Notes: generated from the sequence alone by a model not told the origin. 64,000 bases of DNA from Amycolatopsis dendrobii (GCF_014145675.1 NZ_JACGZW010000024.1:1-64000), one strand, 5' to 3'. Counted from the first letter of the stretch, positions 16,368 to 24,946 are shown. Numbers and translations are program-made.

Positions 16368-17030
16368 TCACTGGCCCGGCACCACGAACTTCGCTTCGTA
16401 GGCCAGCACCACGGCTTGTGCGCGGTCGCGGACCCCGAGCTTGCCCAGCACCCGGCTGACGTGCGTCTTGGCGGTTTGCTCGGCGATCACCAGCTGCGCG
16501 GCGATGTCCGCGTTGGACAGTCCGCGCGCGATCAGCCGCAGCACCTCGAGTTCGCGCGCGGTCAGTTCGGACAGCCTGCCGACGTTCTGCGTCGGCGGCC
16601 GCGTCCCGGCGAACCCCTCGATCACCCGGCGGGTGACCGCTGGCGCGAACAGCGCGTTGCCCGCCGCCACCATCCGGACCGCGACGACCAGATCGTCGAG
16701 CGGGGAGTCCTTCAGCAGGAACCCGCTGGCTCCGGCACTGAGCGCTCCGTAGACGTACTCGTCCGCGTCGAACGTGGTCAGCACGAGCACTCGCGGCCCG
16801 GCGTCCCGTCCGTCGCCGAGGACGAGCCGGGTGGCGGCCAGCCCGTCGAGGCCCGGCATCCGGATGTCCATCAGGACCAGGTCCGGGCGCAGCGCGCGGC
16901 ACGCGGCCACCGCCTCGGTCCCGGTGGCCGCCTCGCCGATCACCTCGATGTCCGGCTGTGCGTCCAGCACCGCGCGAAAGCTCTGCCGGACCATGGTCTG
17001 GTCGTCGGCGATCACCACCGTCACCGCCAT
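16368..17030 (-). CDS. NarL/LuxR-family response regulator
   Basis: A 220-residue response regulator. Its receiver domain has the acidic pair at 9-10, phospho-acceptor Asp55 in LVLMDIRMPG and Lys in FLLKDSP. The C-terminal LuxR-type helix-turn-helix contains LTARELEVLRLIARGLSNADIA and TAKTHVSRVLGKLGVRDR. It follows its sensor kinase by 10 bases and forms a standard actinobacterial DesK/NarL-type pair. Target genes are not evident nearby. Confidence 0.95.
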   Translation of the reverse strand: MAVTVVIADDQTMVRQSFRAVLDAQPDIEVIGEAATGTEAVAACRALRPDLVLMDIRMPGLDGLAATRLVLGDGRDAGPRVLVLTTFDADEYVYGALSAGASGFLLKDSPLDDLVVAVRMVAAGNALFAPAVTRRVIEGFAGTRPPTQNVGRLSELTARELEVLRLIARGLSNADIAAQLVIAEQTAKTHVSRVLGKLGVRDRAQAVVLAYEAKFVVPGQ

Positions 17031-17040
17031 GGCTTTCCCC

Positions 17041-18219
17041 CTAGTCCAGCGGAACGGTCACGACGACGGCGAACCCGCCGCCGTCCCGTCGTCCCGCGGA
17101 AAACGTACCGCCGAGCGCCGCCGCGCGTTCCCGCATCCCGAGCAGTCCGTGTTTCTCCCGGCCCGCCGTGTCCTCCGGAGCGCTCGCGACGGCACCGGTG
17201 TCCTGCACGACGAGCCGCAGCTGTCCCGGACCCACGTGCACGACCACCTCGACCGGCGCGCCGGGAGCGTGCCGCACCGCGTTGCTGAGCCCTTCCTGGA
17301 CGATCCGGTACGCCGACAGCCCGACGCCCTCAGGCAGCCCGCGGTAATCGCCGCGCAGCTCGAACCGCACGTCGGTGCCCGCCGCGCGGACGCGTTCCAC
17401 CAGCTGTTCGATCTGGCCCGCTCCGGGCTGGGGCTCGGTCTCCTGGCCGGCTTGCCCGGCGCGCAGCAGGCCGAGCAGCCTGCGCATTTCGGTCATCCCG
17501 TTGCGGGCGGTGTCCTGGATCGACCGGAACTCCTCGCGCAACCCGTCGTCGAGGCCGGGGAACCGGTAGCGCGCCGAGTCCGCGCGCATGGCCAGCACCG
17601 ACATGTGGTGCGCGACCACGTCGTGCAGTTCGCGGGCGATCCGGGCCCGTTCCTCCAGCACCGCCCGGCGGGTGGACTCCGCCTCCAGTTCGCGTTCGGC
17701 GCCGCGCAGCCGCGAAACCAGCCAGCCGAACGCCAGCGGCGCCGCGAGCAGCACGGAGATCACGACCAGCTCGCCCCGCACGTTCGCCAGCAGGGCGCTG
17801 ACCCCGGTGGAGATCAGCCAGACCCACGCCAGCACGCCCGGCCGGTGGTTGCGGCCGACCGCGGCGAGCACGGGGATCGCCGCCAGCGCGAACCCCTCGG
17901 TCCACGGCCAGCCGAACCGGGCGTGGATCCCGTACAGCTGGTCCGCGCAGCCCACGACGACGATCAGCACCCGCCAGGCCCACAGCGGACGCACCAGGGC
18001 GAGCCCGACCGCGAACATGGTCAGCGCGGCCGCCAGCACCCGCAGACCCTCGTTCGCGCGGTCGGCGGGAAAGAACGCGAGCACTCCGGCGACGACCGCC
18101 GCGAGCCCGGTCAGCGCCTGGTGCGTGCGGCCGGGCGCGACCGCCGGACCGCCGCCGCCGGCGACTGCCTCCCCCAGCGCACGACCCGCCGCGGCGAGCG
18201 GCGCGCTCGTGATCTTCAT
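17041..18219 (-). CDS. DesK-type sensor histidine kinase
   Basis: A 392-residue sensor kinase of the HisKA_3 class. Five or six N-terminal membrane helices span residues ~35-165. The phospho-acceptor His lies in ARELHDVVAHHMSVLAMR, and the ATPase part contains SAYRIVQEGLSNAVRHAPG and HGLLGMRERAAALGG. The ATG at 18219 gives a sensible length; further upstream the frame crosses the divergent catabolic promoter. It is transcribed away from the SDR/acyl-CoA operon and coupled to the response regulator. Confidence 0.93.
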   Translation of the reverse strand: MKITSAPLAAAGRALGEAVAGGGGPAVAPGRTHQALTGLAAVVAGVLAFFPADRANEGLRVLAAALTMFAVGLALVRPLWAWRVLIVVVGCADQLYGIHARFGWPWTEGFALAAIPVLAAVGRNHRPGVLAWVWLISTGVSALLANVRGELVVISVLLAAPLAFGWLVSRLRGAERELEAESTRRAVLEERARIARELHDVVAHHMSVLAMRADSARYRFPGLDDGLREEFRSIQDTARNGMTEMRRLLGLLRAGQAGQETEPQPGAGQIEQLVERVRAAGTDVRFELRGDYRGLPEGVGLSAYRIVQEGLSNAVRHAPGAPVEVVVHVGPGQLRLVVQDTGAVASAPEDTAGREKHGLLGMRERAAALGGTFSAGRRDGGGFAVVVTVPLD

Positions 18220-18301
18220 CGGCGGCGACACTACTCGCCGGCCCCGACATTCCGGCCGCACGCGGCGAACCGCACGTCCGAGGTCTCGCGAAATTCTCGT
18301 A

Positions 18302-18317
18302 CTAAGCGTACGCTTAG
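18302..18317. promoter_or_regulatory. perfect 16-bp palindromic operator
   Basis: CTAAGCGTACGCTTAG is a perfect palindrome 40 bases upstream of the SDR start, overlapping the likely promoter. A second perfect palindrome of the same form, differing only in the central TA/GC pair, lies at 29143-29158 upstream of another SDR operon. TetR-family regulators of acyl-CoA metabolism use sites of this kind; no such regulator is encoded next to either site. Confidence 0.75.
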
Positions 18318-18357
18318 CGCCGCTGCCGAACGCTTTCTCGACGATGAGGAGATCCCC

Positions 18358-19113
18358 GTGACCGCTTCCCGTGTGGCCATCGTGACCGGCGCAGGCCGCG
18401 GCATCGGCGCCGCCGTAGCCCGCCGCCTCGCCTCCGACGGGTTCGCCGTCGGCCTGCTGGACCTCGACGAGGCCGGGGTGAAACAGGGCGCGGAGGCGAT
18501 CGCCGCCGACGGCGGCCGCGCGGTCGGCGTCGCGCTGGACGTCAGCGACGCCGAGCAGGTCGAGGCCGCGGTGACCCGCGTGGCCGAGGAACTCGGCGCG
18601 CCGACCGTGCTGATCAACAACGCCGGCATCACCCGCGACAACCTGCTGTTCAAGATGACCGAACAGGACTGGGACTCGGTGCTCAACGTGCACCTGCGCG
18701 GTTCGTTCCTGATGACCCGCGCCGTGCAGAAGTACCAGACGCAGGAGAAGTGGGGCCGGATCGTCAACCTGTCCAGCACGTCGGCGCTGGGCAACCGCGG
18801 GCAGGTCAACTACTCCGCGGCCAAGGCCGGCATGCAGGGCTTCACCAAGACGCTGGCGATCGAACTGGGCAAGTTCGGCGTCACCGCCAACGCGATCGCG
18901 CCCGGGTTCATCGCCACCGACATGACCGCGGCGACCGCCGAGCGCGTCGGCATGAGCTTCGAGGACTTCAAGGCCGCGGCCGCCTCGCAGATCCCGGTGC
19001 AGCGCGTCGGCACGCCCGAGGACATCGCGAACGTCGCGTCCTTCCTGGTCAGCGAGGGCGCGGGATTCGTGTCCGGCCAGGTCATCTACGTCGCCGGCGG
19101 ACCGAAGGACTGA
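18358..19113 (+). CDS. SDR-family 3-oxoacyl/hydroxyacyl dehydrogenase (FabG-like)
   Basis: A 251-residue classical short-chain dehydrogenase. It has the NAD(P) loop TGAGRGIG (10-17), NNAGI, catalytic Ser139, Tyr152 and Lys156 (YSAAK), and an SGQVIYVAGG end. It is the first gene of a six-gene operon with MaoC, ACAD11-type kinase and three acyl-CoA dehydrogenases. That points to oxidation or reduction of an acyl-CoA intermediate, not fatty-acid synthesis. GTG start with GAGGAG 7 bases before. The regulatory palindrome sits just upstream. Confidence 0.92.
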   Translation: MTASRVAIVTGAGRGIGAAVARRLASDGFAVGLLDLDEAGVKQGAEAIAADGGRAVGVALDVSDAEQVEAAVTRVAEELGAPTVLINNAGITRDNLLFKMTEQDWDSVLNVHLRGSFLMTRAVQKYQTQEKWGRIVNLSSTSALGNRGQVNYSAAKAGMQGFTKTLAIELGKFGVTANAIAPGFIATDMTAATAERVGMSFEDFKAAAASQIPVQRVGTPEDIANVASFLVSEGAGFVSGQVIYVAGGPKD

Positions 19114-19118
19114 TCTCG

Positions 19119-19571
19119 ATGCGCGTGTTCTCCGATGTCGCCGAACTCGCCGAAGCAGTGGGCGGGCCACTGGGCACGAGCGAATGGCACACCGTCTCCC
19201 AGGAGCAGGTGCAACTGTTCGCCGACGCCACCGGCGACCACCAGTGGATCCACCTCGACCAGGAAAAAGCGGCCGCGGGCCCGTTCGGCGCCACGATCGC
19301 GCACGGGTTCCTCACGCTGTCGCTGATCCCGGCGTTCCTGCCGGAGATCTACCGGGTCGACGGCCTGAAGATGGGCATCAACTACGGCCTCAACAAGGTC
19401 CGGTTCCCGCAGCCGGTGAAGGTGGGTTCGCGGGTGCGCGGGACCGCCGAACTGGTCGAGCTGACCGACGTGCCCGGCGGCAAGCAGGCCGTGGTGCGCT
19501 GGACTGTGGAAATCGAGGGCGAGGACAAACCCGCCTGTGTCGCCGAGATGGTTTCCCGGCTCATCCTCTGA
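19119..19571 (+). CDS. MaoC-type (R)-enoyl-CoA hydratase
   Basis: A 150-residue hot-dog fold hydratase. FADATGDHQWIHLDQEKA contains the catalytic Asp and His of the MaoC hydratase motif, and GPFGATIAHGFLTLSLIP follows as in the R-hydratase family. It starts 5 bases after the SDR stop. Predicted activity is hydration of a trans-2-enoyl-CoA made by one of the downstream acyl-CoA dehydrogenases. Confidence 0.93.
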   Translation: MRVFSDVAELAEAVGGPLGTSEWHTVSQEQVQLFADATGDHQWIHLDQEKAAAGPFGATIAHGFLTLSLIPAFLPEIYRVDGLKMGINYGLNKVRFPQPVKVGSRVRGTAELVELTDVPGGKQAVVRWTVEIEGEDKPACVAEMVSRLIL

Positions 19572-19587
19572 CCGTCCGCCCGCGCCC

Positions 19588-19663
19588 CAATGTGGCATTG
19601 GGTGCATCTGACGCACCCAATGTGGCATTCGGTGCGTCTCACGCACCCAATGCGGCATTGGGG
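19588..19663. repeat. 30-bp tandem repeat of hairpin units
   Basis: Two full 30-base copies starting CAATGTGGCATT (19588 and 19618) and a partial third at 19648. Each junction forms an inverted repeat: ACGCACCCAATG pairs with CATTCGGTGCGT (19611-19637) with one mismatch around a TGG loop. It lies inside the operon between MaoC and the kinase, so its RNA would fold into alternating hairpins and could tune expression. Confidence 0.85.
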
Positions 19664-19698
19664 CGACCGCCGACCTCGCACGAACTGGAGTCCTTCCG

Positions 19699-20724
19699 AT
19701 GACCGAAACCGACCCGCCCGGCCTCGATCTGGCGAGGCTGCGCGCCCATCTCGACCGCGAGCGGCCCGGGCTCGTCTCCGGAGCCCTCGCCGCGGACGTG
19801 GTGCAGGGCGGGCGGTCCAACCTCACCTATCTCGTCTCCGACGGCACGCAGCGCTGGGTCGTGCGCCGTCCGCCGCTCGGCCACGTCCTGCCGACCGCGC
19901 ACGACATGCGCCGCGAGTTCCGCGTGATGAGCGGCCTGGCCGGAACCCCGGTTCCGGTGCCGGAAACCGTTCTGCTGTGCGAGGACGCGGACGTGCTCGG
20001 CGCGCAGTTCTACGTGATGCAGTTCGTCGAGGGCACGCCGTACCGCACCGCCGAGGAGCTGGAGCAGCTCGGCCCGCAGCGGACGCGGGCGATCGCCGAT
20101 TCGCTGGTGGACACGCTCGTCGACCTGCACGCGGTCGATCCGGAAGCGGTCGGGCTCGGCGATTTCGGCCGTCCGGAAGGGTTTCTGGAACGCCAGCTGC
20201 GCCGGTGGAAGAAGCAGCTCGACGGTTCGCGCAGCCGCGACCTGCCCGGCGCGGACCGGTTGCACGACCAGCTCGCCGCCGCGATCCCGGTGTCCGGCCC
20301 GCCCGCCATCGTGCACGGCGACTACCGGCTGGACAACGTGCTCGTCGACGGCGAGGACCGGATCACCGCGGTGCTGGACTGGGAGATGTCCACCCTCGGC
20401 GACCCGCTCACCGACCTCGGCCTGATGATCACCTACGCGCAGCGGGACCAGCTGTCACTGCCGATGGTGTCCAACGCCAGCAGCGCGCCCGGCTATCCGG
20501 ACACCGACGAGACGATCGCCCGCTACGCGCAGCGTTCCGGCCGCGATCTGTCGGCGCTGAACTGGTACGTGAGCTTCGCGTACTTCAAGCTCGCGGTGAT
20601 CCTCGAAGGCATCTACTTCCGTTTCCAGCAAGGCAAAACCGTCGGCGAGGGCTTCGACCAGATCGGCGCCGCGGTCGCCCCGCTGATCGAACAGGGCAGC
20701 AAGACGCTCACCAAGGAGAACTGA
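19699..20724 (+). CDS. APH-fold acyl-CoA hydroxyl kinase (ACAD10/11 N-terminal type, LvaA-like)
   Basis: A 341-residue aminoglycoside-phosphotransferase-fold kinase. HGDYRLDN carries His206 and catalytic Asp208, and Asp227 (DWEMSTLGDP) is the metal ligand; the GDYRLDN and WEMSTLGDPL wording is that of the N-terminal domain of ACAD10/ACAD11. Its stop overlaps the ATG of an ACAD11-like dehydrogenase by one base, giving the domain order of human ACAD11 as two genes. ACAD11 and the Pseudomonas LvaA kinase phosphorylate 4-hydroxyacyl-CoAs so that phosphate can be eliminated. The same reaction is predicted here rather than antibiotic resistance. Confidence 0.88.
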   Translation: MTETDPPGLDLARLRAHLDRERPGLVSGALAADVVQGGRSNLTYLVSDGTQRWVVRRPPLGHVLPTAHDMRREFRVMSGLAGTPVPVPETVLLCEDADVLGAQFYVMQFVEGTPYRTAEELEQLGPQRTRAIADSLVDTLVDLHAVDPEAVGLGDFGRPEGFLERQLRRWKKQLDGSRSRDLPGADRLHDQLAAAIPVSGPPAIVHGDYRLDNVLVDGEDRITAVLDWEMSTLGDPLTDLGLMITYAQRDQLSLPMVSNASSAPGYPDTDETIARYAQRSGRDLSALNWYVSFAYFKLAVILEGIYFRFQQGKTVGEGFDQIGAAVAPLIEQGSKTLTKEN

Positions 20725-21947
20725 TGGACTTCGCGTTCGACGCCCGTACCGAGGAACTGCGCGGGCAGCTGCTCGAATTCATGGATTCGCACGTCTACCC
20801 CGCCGAGGCGGTCTTCCACGAGCAGCTGGCAAAGCGCACCGATCCGTGGTCGCCGCCTCCGATCGTCGACGAGCTGAAGGCGGAGGCGCGCAAGCGCGGT
20901 CTGTGGAACTTCTTCCTGCCCGGCGACCACGGCGCGGGGCTGACCAACCTCCAGTACGCGCCGCTGGCCGAGATCACCGGCCGCAGCCCGCATCTCGCGC
21001 CCGCCGCGGTGAACTGCGCCGCGCCGGACACCGGGAACATGGAAGTGCTGACCATGTTCGGCAGCGAGCAGCAGAAGAAGCAGTGGCTGGAACCGTTGCT
21101 GGCCGGGGAGATCCGCTCCGCGTTCGCGATGACCGAACCCGAGGTGGCCTCTTCGGACGCGCGCAACATCGCGACCAGCATCCGGCGCGAGGGCGACGAG
21201 TACGTCATCAACGGGCGCAAGTGGTACATCACCGGCGCGATGAACCCGAACTGCCAGATCTTCATCGTCATGGGAAAGACCGATCCGGACGCGCCCGCGC
21301 ACAAGCAGCAGAGCATGATCCTGGTCCCGCGCGACACCCCGGGGCTGACCGTCGTGCGCGGCATGCAGGTGTTCGGCTACACCGACGGCGACCACGGCGG
21401 GCACGCCGAGGTGCTGTTCGAGAACGTGCGGGTGCCCGCGGAAAACCTCATCGCCGACGAGGGGTCCGGGTTCGCCATCGCGCAGGCCCGCCTCGGCCCC
21501 GGCCGCATCCACCACTGCATGCGCGCGATCGGCATGGCGGAGCGCGCGCTGGAGGCGATGTGCCGCCGCACGCTGTCGCGCGAGACGTTCGGGCGTCCGA
21601 TCGCCGATTCCGGCGTGGTGCAGGACTGGATCGCCGAGGCGCGGGTGCGGATCGAACAGCAGCGGCTGCTGGTGCTGAAGACCGCGTGGCTGATGGACAC
21701 CGTCGGCAACCAGGGCGCGCACACCGAGATCCAGGCGATCAAGATCTCCACCCCGCTGGCCGTCGAATGGATCCTGGACAAGGCGATCCAGGCGCACGGC
21801 GCGGGCGGCGTTTCGCAGGACTTCCCGCTGGCGGAGATCTGGGCCGGGGTGCGCACGCTGCGGCTCGCCGACGGCCCGGACGAGGTGCACAAGCGGTCGC
21901 TGGCACGGCGCGAGCTGAAGAAGTACCGGACGGAGGCGGGCAAGTGA
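20724..21947 (+). CDS. acyl-CoA dehydrogenase, ACAD11-like (LvaC-like)
   Basis: A 407-residue FAD-dependent acyl-CoA dehydrogenase. It has FAMTEPEVASSDARN for FAD/substrate binding, RKWYITGAMNP, RLGPGRIHHCMRAIGMAERALE, and LRLADGPDEVHK at the C-terminus. The last two segments match the ACAD11 subgroup rather than ordinary FadE. It is coupled to the kinase gene upstream (1-base overlap) and to a further dehydrogenase downstream (4-base overlap). Predicted to act on phosphorylated 4-hydroxyacyl-CoA to give an enoyl-CoA; a straightforward acyl-CoA oxidation is possible. Confidence 0.92.
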   Translation: MDFAFDARTEELRGQLLEFMDSHVYPAEAVFHEQLAKRTDPWSPPPIVDELKAEARKRGLWNFFLPGDHGAGLTNLQYAPLAEITGRSPHLAPAAVNCAAPDTGNMEVLTMFGSEQQKKQWLEPLLAGEIRSAFAMTEPEVASSDARNIATSIRREGDEYVINGRKWYITGAMNPNCQIFIVMGKTDPDAPAHKQQSMILVPRDTPGLTVVRGMQVFGYTDGDHGGHAEVLFENVRVPAENLIADEGSGFAIAQARLGPGRIHHCMRAIGMAERALEAMCRRTLSRETFGRPIADSGVVQDWIAEARVRIEQQRLLVLKTAWLMDTVGNQGAHTEIQAIKISTPLAVEWILDKAIQAHGAGGVSQDFPLAEIWAGVRTLRLADGPDEVHKRSLARRELKKYRTEAGK

Positions 21948-23122
21948 CCGCCGAGGAGCTGCGGGCGCAGGTCGCCGCTTTCCTTTCCGCGCATGATCCT
22001 TCCGAGATGTCCGCAGTGGACTTCCTGCGGGCTCGCTTCGACGTCGGGCTCGCCTGGGTGCACTTCCCTGAAGGCCTTGGCGGACAAGGCGCTCCGCGTG
22101 CGCTGCAGGGCGAGGTCGAGGCCGCTTTCGCCGCCGCGGGCGCACCGGACAACAACCCGCGCCGGATCCTGATCGGACTCGGCATGGCCGCGCCGACGAT
22201 CCTCGCGTTCGGCACCGAGGAGCAGAAGAAGCGCTACCTCCGTCCGCTGTGGACCGGCGAGGAGGTGTGGTGCCAGCTGTTCAGCGAACCCGGCGCCGGC
22301 TCCGACCTCGCCGCGCTGGCCACCCGCGCGGTCCGCGACGGCGACGACTGGGTCGTGACCGGACAGAAGGTGTGGACGTCCAGCGCGCACCTCGCGCAGT
22401 GGGCCATCCTCGTCACCCGCACCGACCCGGACGTGCCGAAACACCAGGGCATGACGTACTTCCTGTGCGACATGACCGCACCCGGCGTCGAGGTCCGGCC
22501 GCTGCGGCAGATCACCGGCGAGGCGGAGTTCAACGAGGTCTTCCTCACTGAGGTGCGGATCCCGGACTCACAGCGGATCGGCGCGGTCGGCGAGGGCTGG
22601 AAGGTCGCGCAGACCACGCTGATGAACGAGCGCGTCGCGATCGGCGGCACCGCGATGCCGCGCGAGGGCGGCATGATCGGGCTGGTCGCGAAGACGTGGC
22701 GGGACCGTCCGGAGCTGCGCACGCCGGAACTGCGCGACCGGCTCGTGCAGCACTGGGTCGAGGCCGAATCGCTGCGGCTGGCCGGAGAACGGCAGCGGCA
22801 GCAGCTCGCGGTCGGCGCGCCCGGTCCGGAGGGTTCGGCGATGAAGGTGGCGTTCGCCGAGCTGAACCAGCAGCTGTCCGGCCTGGAGCTGGAACTGCTC
22901 GGGGAAGAGGGCCTGCGTTACGAGGACTGGACGATGCGCCGTCCGGAACAGGTCGACTTCTTCGGCCGCGACGCCGGGTACCGGTACTTGCGCGCCAAGG
23001 GGAACTCGATCGAGGGCGGCACCTCGGAGGTGCTGCGGAACATCATCTCCGAACGCGTGCTGGGGCTGCCGTCCGAGCCGCGGGTGGACAAGGACGTCGC
23101 CTGGAAGGACCTGCCGCGATGA
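21944..23122 (+). CDS. acyl-CoA dehydrogenase (second of three)
   Basis: A 392-residue acyl-CoA dehydrogenase. QLFSEPGAGSDLAALATRA is the central flavin/substrate motif and GNSIEGGTSEVLRNIISERVLG the C-terminal segment. The protein starts directly in the helical N-terminal domain with a GTG overlapping the previous stop by 4 bases. It and the next gene resemble the adjacent FadE pairs that form alpha2-beta2 heterotetramers in mycobacteria, with this one as the more complete subunit. Confidence 0.92.
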   Translation: MTAEELRAQVAAFLSAHDPSEMSAVDFLRARFDVGLAWVHFPEGLGGQGAPRALQGEVEAAFAAAGAPDNNPRRILIGLGMAAPTILAFGTEEQKKRYLRPLWTGEEVWCQLFSEPGAGSDLAALATRAVRDGDDWVVTGQKVWTSSAHLAQWAILVTRTDPDVPKHQGMTYFLCDMTAPGVEVRPLRQITGEAEFNEVFLTEVRIPDSQRIGAVGEGWKVAQTTLMNERVAIGGTAMPREGGMIGLVAKTWRDRPELRTPELRDRLVQHWVEAESLRLAGERQRQQLAVGAPGPEGSAMKVAFAELNQQLSGLELELLGEEGLRYEDWTMRRPEQVDFFGRDAGYRYLRAKGNSIEGGTSEVLRNIISERVLGLPSEPRVDKDVAWKDLPR

Positions 23123-24213
23123 GCACGCCGGACCTGCTGTACTCGGACGTGGAAGAGGATCTGCGGTCCTCGGTGCGGGCGCTGCTGACCGACCGGGCCG
23201 GGCCGACGGCGCTGCTGGCGCGGGTCGAAACGGACACGCCGTACGACCTTTCCCTGTGGAAGACCTTGGCCGCCGACCTCGGCGCGGCGGGCCTCATGGT
23301 GCCGGAATCCCTTGGCGGGCACGGGGCTTCGCCGCGCGAGGTCGCGGTCGTCATGGAGGAACTGGGCCGGAGCGTCGCGCCGGTGCCTTACTTGGGCAGT
23401 GCGGTGCTCGCTACCGCGGCTTTGCTGGCTGCCGGCTCGGATCTGCTTCCCCAGCTCGCTTCCGGCTCGGCGATCGGCGCTTTGGCGGTGCCTTTGTCGA
23501 CCGCTCCGGGCGCTGCTTTTCCTTCGACTGTCGAGTTTCTCGACGGAACCCTGACCGGGCGAGTGTCCACAGTGGTCGATGCCTCGGCCGCCGATCTGCT
23601 GGTCGTTCCGGCTGTTGGCCCTGACGGCCCTGGCCTTTACGCCGTCGACGCTTCCGCGGCGACCGTGACCGAGGCCGTGTCGCTTGACCTGACGCGGCGG
23701 GTCGCCGATGTGACGCTGCATTCTGCTGCCGCGCAGGCGATTTGCACCGGTGCAGCTGCCGCCGATGCCTTGGACAGCGCCTTGACCACTGCGGCTGGGT
23801 TGCTGGCTTCGGAGCAGACCGGGATCACCGAGTGGGCGTTGACCGAGACTGTCACCTACCTGAAGGGGCGGTATCAGTTCGGCCGTCCGGTCGGGGGTTT
23901 TCAGTCGCTGAAGCACCGGTTGGCGAATCTGTACACGGAACTGGTCAACGCACGGGCCGCGGCCCGGTACGCGGCGGATGCGCTGGCGACGGGGAACGAC
24001 GTGCCGATCGCGGTGTCCGTCGCGCAGGCCCGGGTGTCGCCGATCGCGGTGCACGCGGCGGAGGAAGCGATTCAGCTGCACGGCGGGATCGGGATGACCT
24101 GGGAACATCCGGCGCATCTTTACCTCAAGCGGGCCAAGAGCGACCAGATCGCTTTCGGCACGCCCGGACGGCATCGGGCCCGGCTGGCTGACCTGGTGGA
24201 TCTGCCCGCCTGA
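23119..24213 (+). CDS. acyl-CoA dehydrogenase, divergent partner subunit
   Basis: A 364-residue acyl-CoA dehydrogenase homologue. The N-terminal helical domain and C-terminal QLHGGIGMTWEHPAHLYLKRAKS are recognisable. The middle beta-domain is poorly conserved, and the SEPxxGSD-type motif is absent. Such degenerate partners pair with a complete dehydrogenase in heterotetrameric enzymes. It overlaps the preceding stop by 4 bases and ends the operon. The middle third (about 23,400-23,800) uses more T-ending codons than its neighbours, which suggests weaker constraint. Confidence 0.9.
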   Translation: MSTPDLLYSDVEEDLRSSVRALLTDRAGPTALLARVETDTPYDLSLWKTLAADLGAAGLMVPESLGGHGASPREVAVVMEELGRSVAPVPYLGSAVLATAALLAAGSDLLPQLASGSAIGALAVPLSTAPGAAFPSTVEFLDGTLTGRVSTVVDASAADLLVVPAVGPDGPGLYAVDASAATVTEAVSLDLTRRVADVTLHSAAAQAICTGAAAADALDSALTTAAGLLASEQTGITEWALTETVTYLKGRYQFGRPVGGFQSLKHRLANLYTELVNARAAARYAADALATGNDVPIAVSVAQARVSPIAVHAAEEAIQLHGGIGMTWEHPAHLYLKRAKSDQIAFGTPGRHRARLADLVDLPA

Positions 24214-24249
24214 CGGTTTTTTGTCGGTGGACGGGGTTACCGTGCTCGC

Positions 24250-24792
24250 ATGTCCGAGACCCCGGCTTGGGCCGATGAACGGCCGGCAATCCATCCCCCG
24301 GATCCGACGTGGGCGTCGCGGGGCTCCGCATTGCGCGCGGAGCTCGCGCGGCGGCTCGCGCCGTGGCTCGCCCGCGGGGAGGTAGAACACGTCGGCTCGA
24401 CGGCGGTGCCCGGCTTGGCGGCCAAACCGGTGCTCGACGTGATGGCCTCGATGCGAGACCTGTCCCCGGAGACGGTCTCGGCGGTGGTTCCGGTGCTTTC
24501 CGCGGGCGGGTGGTGTTTCGTGCCGCCGGAGTTGGATGTCGCGGCGCCTTGGCGGCGGTTTTTCGTGCTGCCTGACGCGGAGGGGCGGCGTCGGGTGGCG
24601 CATCTGCATTTGCTGCCGGAAGGACATCCCAGGTGGCAGGCACAGCTCCGATTCCGGGACGCGCTGCGGGCGGATCCCGGGTTGGCCGAGGAATATGCCG
24701 AGGTGAAGCGGCGGCTGGCTGGGGAGGTGACGGACCGGGAGGAGTACACGGCGGGGAAGACGGAGTTCGTCCGGCGGGTTCTGGGCGGTTGA
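24250..24792 (+). CDS. GrpB/UPF0157 nucleotidyltransferase-fold protein
   Basis: A 180-residue GrpB-domain protein. VEHVGSTAVPGLAAKPVLDVMASM is the family signature, combining the GST and P-KP-LD elements of the nucleotidyltransferase fold. Most members are uncharacterised; some are fused to dephospho-CoA kinase. The ATG at 24250 is 36 bases after the acyl-CoA operon, so it may be co-transcribed, but its function looks unrelated. A strong hairpin follows. Confidence 0.9.
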   Translation: MSETPAWADERPAIHPPDPTWASRGSALRAELARRLAPWLARGEVEHVGSTAVPGLAAKPVLDVMASMRDLSPETVSAVVPVLSAGGWCFVPPELDVAAPWRRFFVLPDAEGRRRVAHLHLLPEGHPRWQAQLRFRDALRADPGLAEEYAEVKRRLAGEVTDREEYTAGKTEFVRRVLGG

Positions 24793-24833
24793 CGGGTCGG
24801 CCGCCCGCCGCGGTCGCACCCCCGCCGCGCGAA

Positions 24834-24869
24834 GGGCCCCTGAGGGGAATCCGATTCCCTCAGGGGCCC
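24834..24869. terminator. bidirectional terminator hairpin
   Basis: GGGCCCCTGAGGGGAATC pairs with GATTCCCTCAGGGGCCC, with a single extra G on the left arm, between the convergent GrpB and chitinase genes. The 17-bp stem is the strongest terminator-like structure in the window. Confidence 0.85.
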
Positions 24870-24880
24870 CGCACGGACAG

Positions 24881-24946
24881 CTTGATCGCGACGGCGGCGA
24901 CGAGGCCGCACCCCTCGGAAACGGCGGCCTCGTCGCCAAGATCAAG
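24881..24946. repeat. second inverted repeat next to the terminator
   Basis: CTTGATC plus GGCGACGAGGCCG on the left pair with CGGCCTCGTCGCC plus GATCAAG on the right. The left side has an 8-base insertion (GCGACGGC) where the right has AA. It lies directly behind the bidirectional terminator and before the chitinase stop. It may be a backup terminator on the chitinase side. Confidence 0.6.

Noticed and set aside
19588..19663. CRISPR or attachment site
   Set aside because: The 30-base units are contiguous with no unique spacers, and there is no integrase or tRNA nearby; hairpin repeat is the better description.
19699..20724. Aminoglycoside resistance phosphotransferase
   Set aside because: The motif wording and the coupled ACAD11-like dehydrogenase point to the acyl-CoA kinase branch of the APH fold.
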